Assembly (NCBI GenBank): GCA_963678705.1 | Contig: OY783212.1 | Location: 1,674,001 to 1,738,000 of the forward strand | Length of the DNA stretch: 64,000 nt | Origin: Panorpa germanica | Lineage: Eukaryota; Arthropoda; Insecta; Mecoptera; Panorpidae | Direction of reading: 5' to 3' | Shown here: positions 1-14,480 of the stretch, in pieces | Layout of the letters: every line of letters begins with the position of its first letter | Numbering within the stretch: position 1 is the first letter of the stretch | Translations under genes and position numbers: made by a program | Notes under the pieces: model-generated | Told to the model about the DNA's origin: nothing | Databases searched by the model: none | Seen by the model: the letters and a program-made list of their open reading frames with translations, nothing else

Positions 1-1268
1 TTCTCCTTGCATTGTAGAAGACAACCACGCAATAACAAAACACAGAAATACTGTTGCAGCCAGTCAGATCAGCCAAAAGAAAAAACTAACCAGTTGTAAT
101 ATCGAACTAAGTAAGTAAGGACGATAAGAAATAGGTTACATTTGTTGTTTATAACCTATGTACTATAATTTGTTTGCTAGAGATTTATTATCGTTCAGAA
201 TTTGAAGGACGTTCAAATCATATCCAAGGTGATATCTCCAACACAACGCAACGGAGGCGACGTGACGCGACGGCTTAGAACTCAATCTTGCAGAATTAGA
301 TCAAATTCCTTGGATAGTGTTATATGACTTGTGAGTCGATGATATTTAATTATCTTTTATTGTAAAAAACAATGAAGGTTGCAGCGGAACGATATCAGTT
401 ATCATCAAGGTAGACTTGATACTCGAACCGTAGAGCTTCTGGTTTTTGAGAGAACGAGAACAATTTGCATTTATACTTGAATAATTTTACATCAAATCTT
501 AATCAAGATTCATTATGACGGATGCGTATCCTTTTTAATTCATAAAGTTATGTCATTGTATGTTTCTGACGCGGGAAATGCTAATTTTAGATGGTTTTTT
601 ATTATGTTTTTAATATTATTACGTTACTATATCTGGTTTTGTTTTGCATATTATTATATTTATATTTTTATCTGAAATTGAAAGGGAATGTCACGGCTTG
701 TTTAGTCGTTTTTAAATAGCAGAGATTTTAATTTATGGAAATTCATTTTTAGATAAAATTTTTATGAGTAAATTTATTAGTAACTGTATTATAAACACAA
801 ATCAGATATTTAGAAATGTGGGCAATACAGAATTAAGTAATTATTATCTCACGTTACATTCGTCATAAGCATTGATCAATAATGTTTTAAGGAAACTATA
901 AAATACAAATTTCTTCTAAGGTATTAGTTTTTTAATTCTAAATACGCGTTATTCTTTTTATAAGAACATTTATATAAAATATGTGCAATATTCTTGGGGC
1001 ATTCAAGCAGTGCAATCGACTACTTGCTATGCCGACTTTTTCAGTATTTACATTTTAATATTAGTACACTTTATCATGAGATAAAGCTTCTATTCTCTAG
1101 TCTATTTAATACAGAACAGTAGTAGTATGATAAACATTAAAGTAGAAATTGTTCTCATGATAAAGTAAATGATATAGCTATCGTATGTTAAGCATTTTAG
1201 AAAAGGCGCAGGTTCAAACGAACAACCTCTTTTGAAAATGTGAAAGTAAATTATATTCAATGTAAATT
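1..1268. other. AT-rich sequence without recognised features
   Basis: No open frame above background and no repeat identified. A short GC-richer run (CGGAGGCGACGTGACGCGAC, about 251-270) is unexplained. Confidence 0.5.
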
Positions 1269-1281
1269 CGGATATTCTTTA

Positions 1282-1514
1282 TTTTTTTTTTTTTTTATTT
1301 AACGTCGGCCTATTTCCGATGCTGAGTCCTATCACCGACGACCTCCTTCAATGTTGGCAGTATTTATGGTGTCGTGGCCTCATATATGTGGGCTACACCA
1401 CTGCCTAATAACTGTATGATTATGTATGACCATAATCAATATAAGTTCATAATAACCAAACCCAGAAAATATATATCTGGTCCGGGGATCGAACCCGAAG
1501 ACACAGCAGTCGGC
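1282..1514 (-). mobile_element. tRNA-derived SINE with poly(A) tail and 13-bp target duplication
   Basis: On the minus strand the element begins near GACTGCTGTGTCTTCGGG and contains GGTTCGATCCC, a pol III B box. It runs through a body shared with 52019-52240 and ends in an A-rich tail, seen as the T run at 1285-1296. Both sides carry CGGATATTCTTTA (1269-1281 and 1515-1527), so the insertion is exactly bounded. The 5' part with the A box is lost. Confidence 0.85.
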
Positions 1515-2942
1515 CGGATATTCTTTAAGAAGGATAACTTGCCTACAAAGTTTCATATTCCATTCTATCAGAGTGAATTTTTATTATTGAGTAGAATAGT
1601 TTACATGACCATTTTCATCGTCTGCAGATAAATCTGCCACTGTCAGTAACAAGTTTACTGCAAGCATTTAATAGTTGTGTGCCTACTCCATCTACGCCCT
1701 ACGATTCTCGTTTCTTGTCTCGCAACGTAAACGCAATGCTGTCACATAAATAGAAGTGAACGGTAAATTAAGAGAACTATTACTAAATGGTTCGAATGGC
1801 CTTGCATATTTGAATATTGATATATGCTAGAACTATGTTGTTTTACCGCAAGAAAGAAAATACTCTTGTCTCTTTATGTTCAGTAGCAGCGATTACTCCA
1901 GTCCAGGTTTACTAGGAAAACTCGTCCAGACACATCTATCTAGAATTGTATCTTTTTTGATAAAATAAATAGATTACAACAACAAATTGACATTAATTAA
2001 GGAAAATACAAACAAATGGGAAACTTCTTATCACAGCAATATCAACGTATATATCAACATATAACATATCAATGTATGTATAGCAATAACTTTTCAATTT
2101 TTTACCAATTATAAATTGTTTTATACATTTATATGATTTATATTTAAATTAAAAGTTGTAGAATATTAAAACCTTTTAAATGATATATGATATGTACCTT
2201 ATGTGTTTAAGAAATATGGGCAAAATGGTAACCGCTCTTTTGAATCATTACTAACTTTCAGTGAAGTAAACAATATTGTACACATACACAAATTGTAGGA
2301 AATTGGTACTTCATCAGATTGATAATTAAAATTACTATTTTTAACTTAAGACTCACAGGTGAGGAGATGTTGTAAAAAAAAAAAAAGTATAAATATTCGA
2401 AACCAGCTTTTGCAGCAAATTGCCGCCATTTTGGATTTTGAGATAAGTCTAAAACACATATTGTATGGTTAAATTACTTACTTATTGCAATTGTCTCGAT
2501 GAATCACATTTTATTGGCGGTAAACGTTCCTACTCCATATTCGTGCCATTAATTTGTTTTGGGTGGTGCTTTTAATTAATGAATTGGTGTTTTGTATATA
2601 TTAACATTAATCAGGTTAATCACAACCCGTAACTTCTCCATTAAAAAGTTATTGAAGTAGTCCAGTAGATACACGGTGTCCACTGGAGAACTTTTAAATT
2701 AACAGTGGTATGTATGTAGCTTGGAAGAATAGGAATCACCTTGATAGGAAACCTTAATCTAAAGCTAGATACATAAAGCTAAAGTGCTTAAGAATTCCCG
2801 CCTTCCTCACACAATCATACACCACAATATGTGATAATCATAAAATATAAAACACAAAAGATAGTGCTGTAGTAAATATTATTAAAAAAAACCGAAAGTG
2901 CATTGTGTGGGATCCGATGTTCGTCTGTCTGGCGTGCATGCA

Positions 2943-2993
2943 TGTGTCGTGTGCGTGTGCGTGTGCGTGTACGTGTGCGTGTACGTGTACGTG
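2943..2993. repeat. GT/CGTG microsatellite
   Basis: Alternating GTGTGC and GTGTAC hexamers. Opposite open frames of Arg-Val and Thr-Arg repeats are artefacts. Confidence 0.9.
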
Positions 2994-5900
2994 AACTAGC
3001 AGTTAACAGTTTTGATATTCTGAAGAGTTTCATTGTACTTTTCAGCGTTGAGTGCTTGCCTGGCTGTACAGTTTACAGTTTACACCGAGAGTTCCATCTC
3101 GCAGCCTTCTTATGACTCACGTTTGCAAATCAGGAATGTGTTTAGAAAGAACCACTGCACTGCCACCAGCCAGAGCCAGGGTTTAGTCAAGTTATCCCTA
3201 TTCTATAAAAATATTATTATGTATTTCATAATTATGTCTGCACTTTTATTACGTAAAATAATGATAATGGATGTAGATAATATTGTGGAGAATGTGATGT
3301 TTTGCTTCAAGATGTTAGGGAACTAAGAAAATAGAGTAATTATGGGAATAAGAAAAGCGGTAACTTCCTTTTTGTAATTGTCTGCAAGTTATGGAATATA
3401 CCTAACCTCAAACAGTCAAACTGCAAACATCAACCAACATGGCGCTCAACCGTAATATTTATTCGTTTTTGTATTCTTCTACGACTCTGTATATTTAAGT
3501 ATAAATATTATATGCGTTGTGAGTTTACTGCATTGTAAATTATAAATACAAACAAGTATAAAAGTAAGAGTGACATAAAATGGCGGACATATACATGATG
3601 CAAATGGTATCTACATTACCAACAATAAATAATTGTAGGTTATTAAAAAGTTGTAAAGTTGATCATAGAAACTCAATCAACCGTAAGTCTCACATTATTG
3701 TTACTCAATTGTTGTAGGAAACACATTGTTATTTGAACAATCAAATAGTCAATATAAAAAATACGGTCGATAAACTTTAGGTATGAAAAAGATTTGTGTT
3801 CTTATGAAATTAGGAAATGTTCTAGAAGAGTAAGTACAAATTGGCGTGCATTTTGTTAAATCAACAATTTAATGAAAAAAAGTCTCTAAACTGTCATGGC
3901 TTATGAGGTCAATGATCAACAGAACAATTAGTGATATTTTAACGATGATTTGTTACTTTAATCTTTAATTAGAAATTGGTTTCACTTTGGCTTTTCGTTT
4001 ATCGAACTCTGTTGTTTTCCTGTCTATTTTTCGAAGTCAATTAAATTGGAAATAAATCTTTAAATTGGTTTCGGATCAACGGGTTTCGTAGGCCCACACA
4101 CTTAGAACAGTTACGTAAAAAACACGAAGATAATTCATCTGCTAACTTCTCTTTTCAGAAGCAAAATTCATCTTGTACTCTTTCAATTATCAAAACCAGA
4201 TTAATTTATGTCTTAATTTTCTGGGAATCGATATTTCGTGATTTGACTAATGAAATGAGGTTGATATTTTCAGCCGGAAATCCTTAACGAAGAAATATTT
4301 TCCAGGAAATACTAACTGCAGCCTGAGATGTTAGTCGGAATAATATTTACCTATAATTATATAAACAGTACTACATAATAAGCTACACTTACAATTCTAT
4401 CAATAAAACCAACAAATCACTATACTTATCTATAACTAAGTAATTATATCACTTAAGCACCTGCTTATTAATTCCTAGTACGTAATTACCGAGATATTGA
4501 CGGCCGCAATATGTCAGGGTCCATTGATTCCCGTTTACTAACTTTTATTTATTTTATATTTTATTCTGACATTTTTAATAAACCAATGAATAATTCATGA
4601 TTTCATTTATATTTTTAAAGATATTTGAACAATGTTAATCCAGCGCTACGACCTTCAAGGCTACCTTCAAAGTCAAACGAACCGAACTATCGGATTGAGT
4701 CATTGGGTAAACGATTTGAATTATAAAGAAATTCTTTCATACGAAATAGTTAATGGCACGAACTAATGGATAGGCCGTGGACGCACACGCAGACTAATGT
4801 CAGTCTAGGCTACCTCTACCTCCCGCGGTTTGTGCCGTTTTGTGCGGTTTCTGCACCCTGCATCTAGTGGACTGTACAATATTTATCTAAGTTCATCTAT
4901 TGTTTCAATTTCTTCCAATAATACAACATACAGTCACTTAAAAGATCCGGTTGTGAGTCAACGTTGTTTAGCTTTTCTCAATTATAGTAAATTATATCAC
5001 TGGTGTTTTATATTTACAAGTATTTTTAAAAGATTTTATTGACCAGTATGGAATTAAAGTTATGAGCCGTGAGGACTGTGTACACAAAGTGCCTCAAAAG
5101 AAGTTAATTGCAATTGGATACAAATGAATTTGACGCAAATGCAAAGAGCCATTTGGAACACAAAGTAGACAAGTTGAAATTGTCGTCAGAAGTGTCATAT
5201 CTTAACCCAGCACTGATGAAGACTAATATCTCGAAAATCGTGACACTGCATAGAGTTATCTAAAGAATGTCTGAGTTTGAGACTAGCTCAGCAAGGGTTG
5301 AGAGTACCCTCTTCAGTTCTGAGAGATCACCACATTATGACGCATCTGAGATTCTTTATTTTTAAAATGAGATCTTAGCAAATCGAGGGTTGTACTGTTA
5401 ACAGTGTGGACCAGAGGACTGGACTGAGAAACTGGACTGCACTGAAGCTGTTCTCAGGGTCAAATATCTCCTACAACATATTAGCATATACTCGTACTAA
5501 ACAATTCAAATTTTTCCTTTCAAAGCTGTACTTTCATTTAAGACTGTACTCATCGGAGTGACAGCCCAGATGAATACAAACTCATCTCTTGGGCAGGCAT
5601 GTGTTGAAGGCATATGTGCGTGTAATTAATTACAACTTTTGACTTTCCTATGGATACATGCATTACTAAGATTCATTATAATGTAAGAAGTTAATTATCT
5701 AAACTTTAGACTTAAGAGTCTAATTCCGTATGCAGCAGTAGATGTGGTTGTAGATAAGCAACCATGCTACCAAAAACAAAAAGACTAGCAATTATCAATG
5801 AGGTTACTGTTAGCTACAGTGGAGGTGGAGAGGAGGACTTATGTTGAGGAATAGACGTGGTGCTATTAAAATTAAGATCCTTGGTATCATGCAAAATATA

Positions 5901-8900
5901 AATTAAATAATCATAAAACAGAAATTTGAGTTTCATCACGTTCTTCACCATTGTGCCATTGTTTTATTGATGATGAAATTAAATTCTCCGATTCTTCTTT
6001 ATTATTCCACTAGCATTTTATTTGCAACGACCGCAGCTGCGTCCACGGCGTGGCGTCCTCGTTTCCAAATGCCATTCTAAATAATAAATGCTATGACGAA
6101 TTCTAACGAATTTGATTTTTATTTCGTTTGAAGTACGATCTATCATTAACACCAATCATCTGACTGATTGGCTTTGTATTTCACTATTTACTATTTAGAG
6201 CACTCTTGACGATTTGTTTTTTTTACTTTGATTGAATAACCTAATTTTATGATCAGCTGGAAGGCCGCTGCGCCGCCATGACTAACAAGGCTCCGAATTT
6301 TACTACGAGTACGTGTGCGTCATGGCTTCAATTAATTATTCATTAATTTGTTTTTTTAACTATTACAAAACTCACCTTTTATGTGTAAAGTTATAATTAT
6401 TGTATCAGAATTGACAAATTTTAATCCTTGAAAATGCAAATAGATTCAATGTATCTGTTAGCAGTCTTAGCAGGCATGTGCATTTAAGGTCTATCCAACA
6501 TAACAAACTTATTGCGTAAACGTTTTTCCTAATAAACAACGTTTTGTGACCTATTTCAATGTTGTTTGAAAAATTAAACTACACTTTTATGTATTAGCAA
6601 ACTCGTGAAACTTCGTAAGATTATAAACCATAGAAAATTCTACTTTTAGAAAAGTTATAAAATATTAAAATAAAACCCTCTTAGATTTAATACTTCCATT
6701 GGTTTTACTTATATAAATGTAAGGTAACATTCATGTTTTGTGTTTTGCGGGTACTTTATTTCAGGAAGAGAGAGACTCAGGGTAAGAGAATGTGAGGGAA
6801 GACCTAAGGAAGATAGGAAGGAATGGCGAAAAGTATTAAAGGAGGCCAATGTTATATTTCAAAGAATTAAATTACTACAAAAGATATTTGTACATATTGG
6901 CGTAATCTTAATCCGAAGGACCAGGAGGCTCTGAGCCTTTCTGCCCAACAAAGATTACATGCATCCATGAGGCTAACCAAAAATTAACTAATAAACTGTG
7001 TGAAGCTATTGAAAAAATCAAAGGTTTCAATTACGTCACTGTTGTCGAAAATTCCTCGTGCGAATTTAAGAAGAAGAAATTAATATTACAATTAATACAT
7101 TTTTTGATTTCTTGAGTGTGACATCAGCATAGATTTTGTGACACAGATCACTTGACAACATTTTATTTACAAAAGACTGTATCTTCAAAGATCTAGAGAC
7201 CGGAAATACGTATTTCTTCACACCATTTTTTATTTGTTTGGTATCTTTATTTTTTTTAGAGATATTTGCTATAACACTTGAAATAAAAAGTAAGGTTAGT
7301 TCTTAGAATTTAGAGCAAGAAGAACAACAAGAAGAAGATTACTCTCAACATATAATTGCCTGTGGTACTATTGCTATTACTAATAATAATTGTCATTAGA
7401 ACAAGTACTTAAGTTAATACAATTCACTCAATGCAAGCGCAATGCTAAACCGTGCTAATACGAGAGTTGTTGTTGGACATTGCTCCGTGCTAAAACGTTT
7501 TTTATTGCATGTAATGTGATGACCACGTGATGTTCCAATGGTTTATCAGTAAACATGAGAATAATTAACTGCTAATTGAACTAAAACTTAATTAATGTTA
7601 AACACAGTGCTATAAAAACTTCAAGGTAATGAGGAGCATAATGCGAAGTGGAAATCATCCTCTGCCTAATTTATAGATTCTCTTAAAACAAACTTAATTT
7701 CTCAAACGTGGCAGGGAACGGAAGCGGGATGCAGATCTACTGTGACTACTATTCAAGTGACATGCATTGTAAAAATTGCTCTCCAAAGCAACCTAACCAG
7801 CAACGAAATACCGGTGATACCGCATTTGTATGATTAACCATAGAGATAATTCTTGAAAACTGTTGCTGCCGCTGCATAAGCTTTCTTCTCGCTTAACTTT
7901 TCTTCCACGTATACTACAATAATTCCAATGCGCCTTATGCGTTACATATAGCGTTTGAGGGTCTCTCAATTAAATGTTATATAACAATAATGTAATATTT
8001 TACTAAATAATAATAATATTTAATGTAATATTTTTCAAAATTTAAAAACATCTAATCTAGAAAGGTCTATATTTAATTTTAAATTTGATATTTAACTGTC
8101 AACATCGAGCTGAAATCGAGATTGAAAAACCTTTAAAGATTCTAAAGATAGTTTACATGCGATAAGTAAGTTAGAAACGTTGTATAACATATATTATATC
8201 TGCTATAATTTTCAAGTAATAACCTTTTCAATCTACTGTTAATCAATCGCAGGTTCCATTCAGTTTGGTGTAAATTTGTTAAAGATTATTTTGGATTCTG
8301 TTGATGGATACCTTGGACAATTTGTCTATTTTAACCATAGGGTAATAAAATAAAATTTATAATTTACGTGGCATTTATGTAGCACATAGCTTTAAGTACA
8401 AGTTACACTACGAACAAGGGTATGAAGCCCTTGTGGCTTACCATTAGGTAAGCGTAACTTGGAGTGAAAATGCCATGAGAAAAGAAGGTAGCTCGCGTGG
8501 CGAGCGTGACGTTTAAACCAGAACTTATCTTACTGGAAAAATTCACATCACATTCAGTTAAAAAGCACATGCGGTCCAAGGAAGTCAGACCATAAAATGA
8601 AATAAAACTGGCAACATTCCGACATTTAATTTGTTAGTAAGAGTTGTTCTACTGGCATTTCCTATTTTGGTAAATCCGTTTCTACTTAAATAATCTAATT
8701 CATGAAATTTATTCGTGATAATATTTTTCCACACAATTTTATCGGTCAAATATTTCTGAAACTTCGGTAGTTATTAATAAATACTCGTATCCATCAAAGA
8801 AGATTTCGTAAATTTGTTTCTTTATATAATTATAAGTGTTTGAAGTTTTTCTAATATTTTTAAAGTCACATCCGGTACAGGTGTAATTACCCGTTACAGA

Positions 8901-10264
8901 TATTACCAATAGATAATGCAGACGTACGAATAGTAACAACAATAGCAATAACAATAACAGGTGAACGTTTAACTGGGCGGAATATTTACTTTCATTTCAA
9001 ATCTATATTTATCACCAATCGAAATTTGATGTTCAGTAAAACTAACGGTAATTTGTATGATATGTGCTGTACAAAGCAATTGCAAAGTTTACGAAAAGGT
9101 TTACCCGGGTTGAGCCGGGCCTGAGACACATGGGACATTCATTAGAAACACCGCTTTAGCGCAATAAGCAATATTGATAAACATGAGAGCGTCCAGGGGA
9201 CTATTCTAACGGGGCTATTATCTCCTTCTCGTATTTAAATAAAATTTACAGTGAAAAGAATGATGAATTTATAATTGAATTGTACATTAAACAAAAATGA
9301 ATATTTTCACTTTCTGTTTGTATATCTATCGGCTTGTTCATTTATGAAAGGGACCAAACAATGTTTCATGCAGTTACATTTTTAATTTGTTAACAATGGT
9401 CGATCTTTGACAAAACTGGAATTAGAAAACCCATTTTTTCAATTAAACTTCAACTGACTATTGAGAAATCGGTCTTTGCTCATAGATTTAAGAAGTCATA
9501 ATCTCGACTACTTCGTTGTCACCTTAAAAGCAAATTAAAATAATTTATGAAGTATTTCAACTTAACAAATCTAATTAACACACAAACGGTGACGAGTTTC
9601 AAATGTCGGCGTTAAATCTTAATTTAATGAATGAATAAAAAATTACATTTACAGATTAATGTCTTGATTATTCTCTTGGTGAAGACCTCACTTTTAACCT
9701 TGTACCCATCTTATTAGATACATACAATTAAAAAATTTATGTCAAAATTAACAAAAATATAAGTGTGTACGAGTATATCTATCTTTGTTATTCTTACTAA
9801 ATAACGTATCATTTTATTTCATTCTTACACAACCATTAAACGGAGATTTTAATGATGGACTAGGCATTAAGCAATCACCATATTCACACAATTAAGTGAT
9901 TGTAATGTTTAAAAGAAAATAACATTATTGTTTTTATTATAGTTGTTAATGTAATAATATTTACTTTATTAATATTACTAGAAAATAATTATGTACAAAG
10001 TAATGTTGTAGTAAACTTCATGTTTATTGAAATTTGAGGTTAATTACGATATACTCGTACTTTACGTTTATAACGTCTATAAATAAACAGATTCTTTGAA
10101 GAATATGGGTTCGTTCGCGTTTCTGACGCTGGCTTATGTTAGCAAGTCTTTGTATTGTTTTATAGGTTAGATAGGTTATAGGGTTGCGTTTTAATAGATA
10201 AATAGATTGATGTTAGATAACGTAAATATAGGTTACTCCATATTGTAAGCTATATGGAAATGGT

Positions 10265-10297
10265 GTTCCAGTGTGTCCAGTGTGTCCAGTGTGTCGT
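10265..10297. repeat. 10-bp tandem repeat
   Basis: GTGTGTCCAGTGTGTCCAGT; about three units of GTGTGTCCA(G). Confidence 0.85.
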
Positions 10298-10544
10298 TTT
10301 TATAATTCTCAGTTAAGTATCTGTTATGGTTAAGTTCTGTTATACTTAAGTTTAATCTGAAAAATGGGTTTCTCTATTCTAGTTTTTTGAAAAACTGACC
10401 AAAATTAACTAACATATTTAAAGTAAATATAAATGTAACAAGCCCCAAGATTTATAATAAACCTCAGTTAACTCAGAATTGAAAAAACGGCACTTTCTTA
10501 ATTAACTTTTTTTTATTGATTTTTATTGTCTAAGAGTAAACTCA

Positions 10545-10670
10545 ACCTTAAGACACGACTGTCTTAAGCTCGCATACATTGTAGTTCGCATCAACTTTTT
10601 TGACGCTTGAATTCTAACAGGTGAAGTGGTTTCGCTATTTGTAGCACATAATATTGACATTTTATATCAA
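10545..10670. repeat. Partial copy of the CCAGTAAACA element
   Basis: GTAGTTCGCATCAACTTT, AATTCTAACAGGTGAAGTGG and TTTCGCTATTTGTAGCA align with 45045-45110. The CCAGTAAACA end is not present. Confidence 0.45.
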
Positions 10671-13439
10671 CTACGACTAGCATAAAAAACTCAGCATGAA
10701 AAATGTTTATAGATTTTAATAAATATGATTACGAATGAAGTACAATTGTTTACAGGGTGGCCCATATATTTTAATTAGTCACAATATTGTCGAAGGTACG
10801 CAACTAAATATGCGGTTGAGATGGGCTGGATAATTAAATACACAAACATCATTTCAAATCCAGTGAGACAGAGAAACACAAAACACTTATTAATAATATG
10901 GATATTTAAAATGAATAACTTAGATTTTTGTACCAACGGACGCTCAGGACAAAGGTTGCCATGGCAATAACAAGATTTATCACACAAATATAAATCCATC
11001 CAATTAAGGACATTTTCATAATTTTGGCAATTTATGGTTTTAATTAATACAAGTAATAATTTTCTGACGTCAGGATTCATTAAAAAAAACTATCTGAGTG
11101 TGACTAGTTTTATAGAGCTGGTTTTTGTAGATTTTTTTCTTTGGATTTTGCCCGTGATTTGTATGTAGTCTGTAGTCGTATCTTTAATTAATCTATTTAT
11201 GATGTAATTATACAACAAAGTAGTATAAATTTATAATTAATTGCGGCCGCTTGCTGGTTTTACGATGGATGGACGTTTTGTTGTTATTAAACAGAATGGA
11301 ATTTTACAATGTTTCGTAGTAATTACAATATTATTCATAAATTATAAATGGACTAACTGAAAAATAGATTTAAAAACAAAATATTTTTCTATAATTTCTT
11401 TTTTTTTTGTCATCCAATTTAATTCAGAATATAATTTAATTGTTTTACTGTGTATCACAAAATTCAGTTCAAAGGATCCTAAATATTGTAGAAACTTATT
11501 GGGGCCAAGTACTCGTCTATTTCAATCAGCAAAGGATCATATTATTGTTTAAAAATAAAAAATTACATAAAAGTTAATTTTTAAAATTAAATTTGTTGCA
11601 ATAATGATCAATAAAGGATCGTCGTGACTGTTACGACTTGTTTAATTGGTTCAAAATGAGTGTGAGTCAAACATAATCATAGATAGGGAAGCGAAAATTA
11701 CCATTCAATTACCATTGTATCTAGTATAAATTTATAACAGATTTTATTCTATATCAAATGTAAAACTTAAAATCCAGGGGAGGCTTTGCCCCTATTTAAG
11801 GACCCCATGATTGTATCTGATATAGAGAGTCTGAATAAGTATTTATTATTTCCTAAAGTTCGACATGAACTAATTTGTTTCCAAACTCCAGAGAAACGTG
11901 GTCCTACTGAAAATAACTCGTCATTTAAAATAAATTGTTGTTAATGATTTATTTCTTCCAAGCTAAGTTTCCTTTTCAATTGCTTTAACACATCGGATTG
12001 CATCTAACATTGCTGCACGGTGTTTAGGCAGTCAATGGTTTGGAAAACTTAGCATTTACTCAAGAACGTTCTTTATTACAAACAATTTATTGTTACATTG
12101 AGTTTGTACATATACAACTTATATATTCAAGGTTCTTATTCAACATTAGTAAGTTAATGATAATATATGCAATGCCAACATAAGGGTGGTGCGATCCCGA
12201 TGAGAAAGGTAAAAAAAGTACCACTTGAACAAGCAGATGAACAATTACAACTGGACATTATTGGTATCCAGTTGGCGTCAGCTTAAATAGAACTCTATTT
12301 TCTTAATTAGGTTATTTAAACCTATCCAATAATCTTTACCGAAAATTATCCTATAACCTGGAGCGAACATAAGTAATCTAATTTGAAAATATAGGTTTTT
12401 GTAAAAACGTCTAGGTTACGAAATAGGTTCGATAATTTAGGCCAAATTAAGTAGCCAACTTTGTCCAAAAATTATAACGTAATTCTGAACTACATTTAAT
12501 TTTCATTTTAGCAATATAGAATATGAAACTTATAAGTCTTATGACAGGTATATGTAAGGTTCATTTTATGTAAATTTATGTAAATAGCAAGTAAGAATAA
12601 ATGTCTAATATTTCTAGAAACTAACATTCACACGTCTTCACTTTAGGCATTTAGAATTGCAAGTAAGAACCAAGTCCTCATTAGCACGTAATTCTTTCAT
12701 TGTTAAGATGTTTCTTGTAAACTTTATACGAATTCGCCTTCATCAAATATATATCATTACCTTTAATTAAAACAATAGAATTCAATAGATAACGAAGGTT
12801 CTAATTCCTTGCAAGAAATTGCTAACTTAAAATACTTTTAGTAACAATTAGAGAAGCACTTGCTTATTTTGTATTTATTTAGAATTTCAGACATCCAAAC
12901 GCTCAAAGATTTGTAATTCTTACCTTCGCTTTAATTAAAATCCTCCACAGGTGTTCAGTAAAACATTGTCACAAAAATGTCTTCATTATACTACGTTCGT
13001 TTTGTTTTGCACAAGTTGTTTTAAATTGTGAATATATTAACCACTTACAACTGGAGTCGATATCTCTTGCAACATAAAAGTTACCTTTCGCTGTGCTCTA
13101 CTTCGATATCTTTAAACTAATCAATTAACAAAAATGCGGGTGTTTTAGTTATCCGGCCACTAGCTTCATTACAATATTGTTAGGTTAATTAAATTACTAA
13201 AAAACAACACATAAAAACAAAAGTTACAGTTTTCATTTAAAAATTTTACTTGCATAAAATTTTAAATATTGACGGATGAATATTCCACTATTTTCACTTA
13301 GAATTATGTTAACAGTAGATTTAAATAACTATTACATCTTCTCTAGAATTTATACTCTGTATAAAACTAAAGGTCCTTTCGTTGTGGTCACTGTGATATT
13401 ATGTTTTAAAGGTATATTTGATATGTTGCTCTTTTTTTT

Positions 13440-13735
13440 GTGGACACTCAGCTCTTGCTGTTTTGGACAGTTTGCCGTTTGCCGTTTGCAGACACTTTCT
13501 GGTTTGCTGTGTTTATGTGCTTGTGGTGTGCTAGTGCTGTTGTTGCTGCTGGTTCTCTGCAACTCTCTTTACTCTCTGAAATTGCCTGTTGGGGCTTCGA
13601 CAACGAATCAGCCACCGGCCGCCAGTCAGCCACTAGCTTAGTTGGTTGCACCGAAGAGAATGGTCGCCAGGGACGCGCAACTGTTTCAGTATTTGCTATT
13701 CGCAATTCAATAATGTGTGCATTTATGTACGATAC
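13440..13735. other. GC-richer patch, possible unrecognised exon or promoter
   Basis: The region has overlapping open frames on both strands (about 85-121 codons) and more GC and CpG than its surroundings. Translations are low in complexity (Leu/Cys/Val-rich, or Ala/Thr/Lys-rich in reverse) and match no family I know. A 5' UTR exon or CpG-bearing regulatory sequence is as likely as coding sequence. Confidence 0.25.
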
Positions 13736-14235
13736 GTAAATAGATACATTTGTTCTATTTAAAGACGTAAGGATTTATTAAAGTAAAAAATTAATTTTTT
13801 AATTCTAGTTTTGTCAAAGATCGACCACAGGTAAGTAACGAAAAGTCAGGCGAGTAATTTTGCTTGGCTGAATTACAGTTTTGTTCGACTCAAACAAAAA
13901 TAGGTGCTCAACCATAGTGAAAGTGTCAACCAAACTTTATAATAAACCTCAGTTAATTGAGAATTGCAGCACTAAGTCGTATTTCTACCTGAATCTGTTG
14001 TCTGTTAAATGTCTCCATAGACAGGCCACAGTACACATTATCTTAGAATAATAAAAAATAATTATCCTATATCTTCCATAGCCATTGAGTTTCTTGATTT
14101 CAGCTCGCATGATTTTAAAGATTTTTCCAGTTAGTTAAACATAAGTTAAGATACCTACAAACAAATCATAATAAGCATTAGCCGTAGGCATTATTAGGAA
14201 GTTTTAGTTTAAATATAAATTAAAAATTAGAATCA

Positions 14236-14480
14236 AAGCCCCAATTCTATTCATTGAGTTTTAGTGTAAATTTAAGGTAATTTAACCTAAAATGTAAATT
14301 TCAATTTGTGAAATATACAGAAATAAAATTAAATACAATAATTTATATTAAATAAAGATAGTAATTATTACAAAATAATGTATATTACTGACGCACGATA
14401 CATGATTTCACAAGTTCAAAATTACATTGACGGTTAAAACCTTAAATTAAAACTAAAAGCAGTGAGTGTGAATGAAGCAT
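14236..14480. repeat. MITE-like repeat with AAAGCCCCA ends
   Basis: The left end (AAAGCCCCAATTCTATTCAT, then TTTTAGTGTAAATTTAAGG) and the reverse of the right end (GCTTCATTCACACTCACTGC, then TTTTAGTTTTAATTTAAGG) are alike. TATATTACTGACGCA and CAAGTTCAAAATTACATT recur in reverse at 48960-49080. Confidence 0.55.

Larger units (their letters stand above)
1528..13439. other. Gene-free AT-rich region
   Basis: Apart from the microsatellites and repeat listed, I see nothing I can name. Weak hints: purine-rich, stop-filled sequence at 6740-7080 with KDQEALSLSAQQRLHASMR in one frame; similar debris at 5040-5340; a CAAGGG-GCCCTTG hairpin at about 8417-8435; and a 25-bp word (TGGTCGATCTTTGACAAAACT, 9395-9416) repeated in reverse at 13805-13826. 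Confidence 0.5.

Noticed and set aside
1480-1510. tRNA gene suggested by GGTTCGATCCC
   Set aside because: It is the B box of a SINE with an A tail and target duplication; no cloverleaf is complete.
2815-3115. Thr-Arg and Val-Arg repeat proteins
   Set aside because: Translations of the GT/CGTG microsatellite.
6740-6934. 64-codon Arg/Glu-rich frame as a gene
   Set aside because: Purine-rich, followed by stop-filled sequence of repeat character; no recognisable domain.
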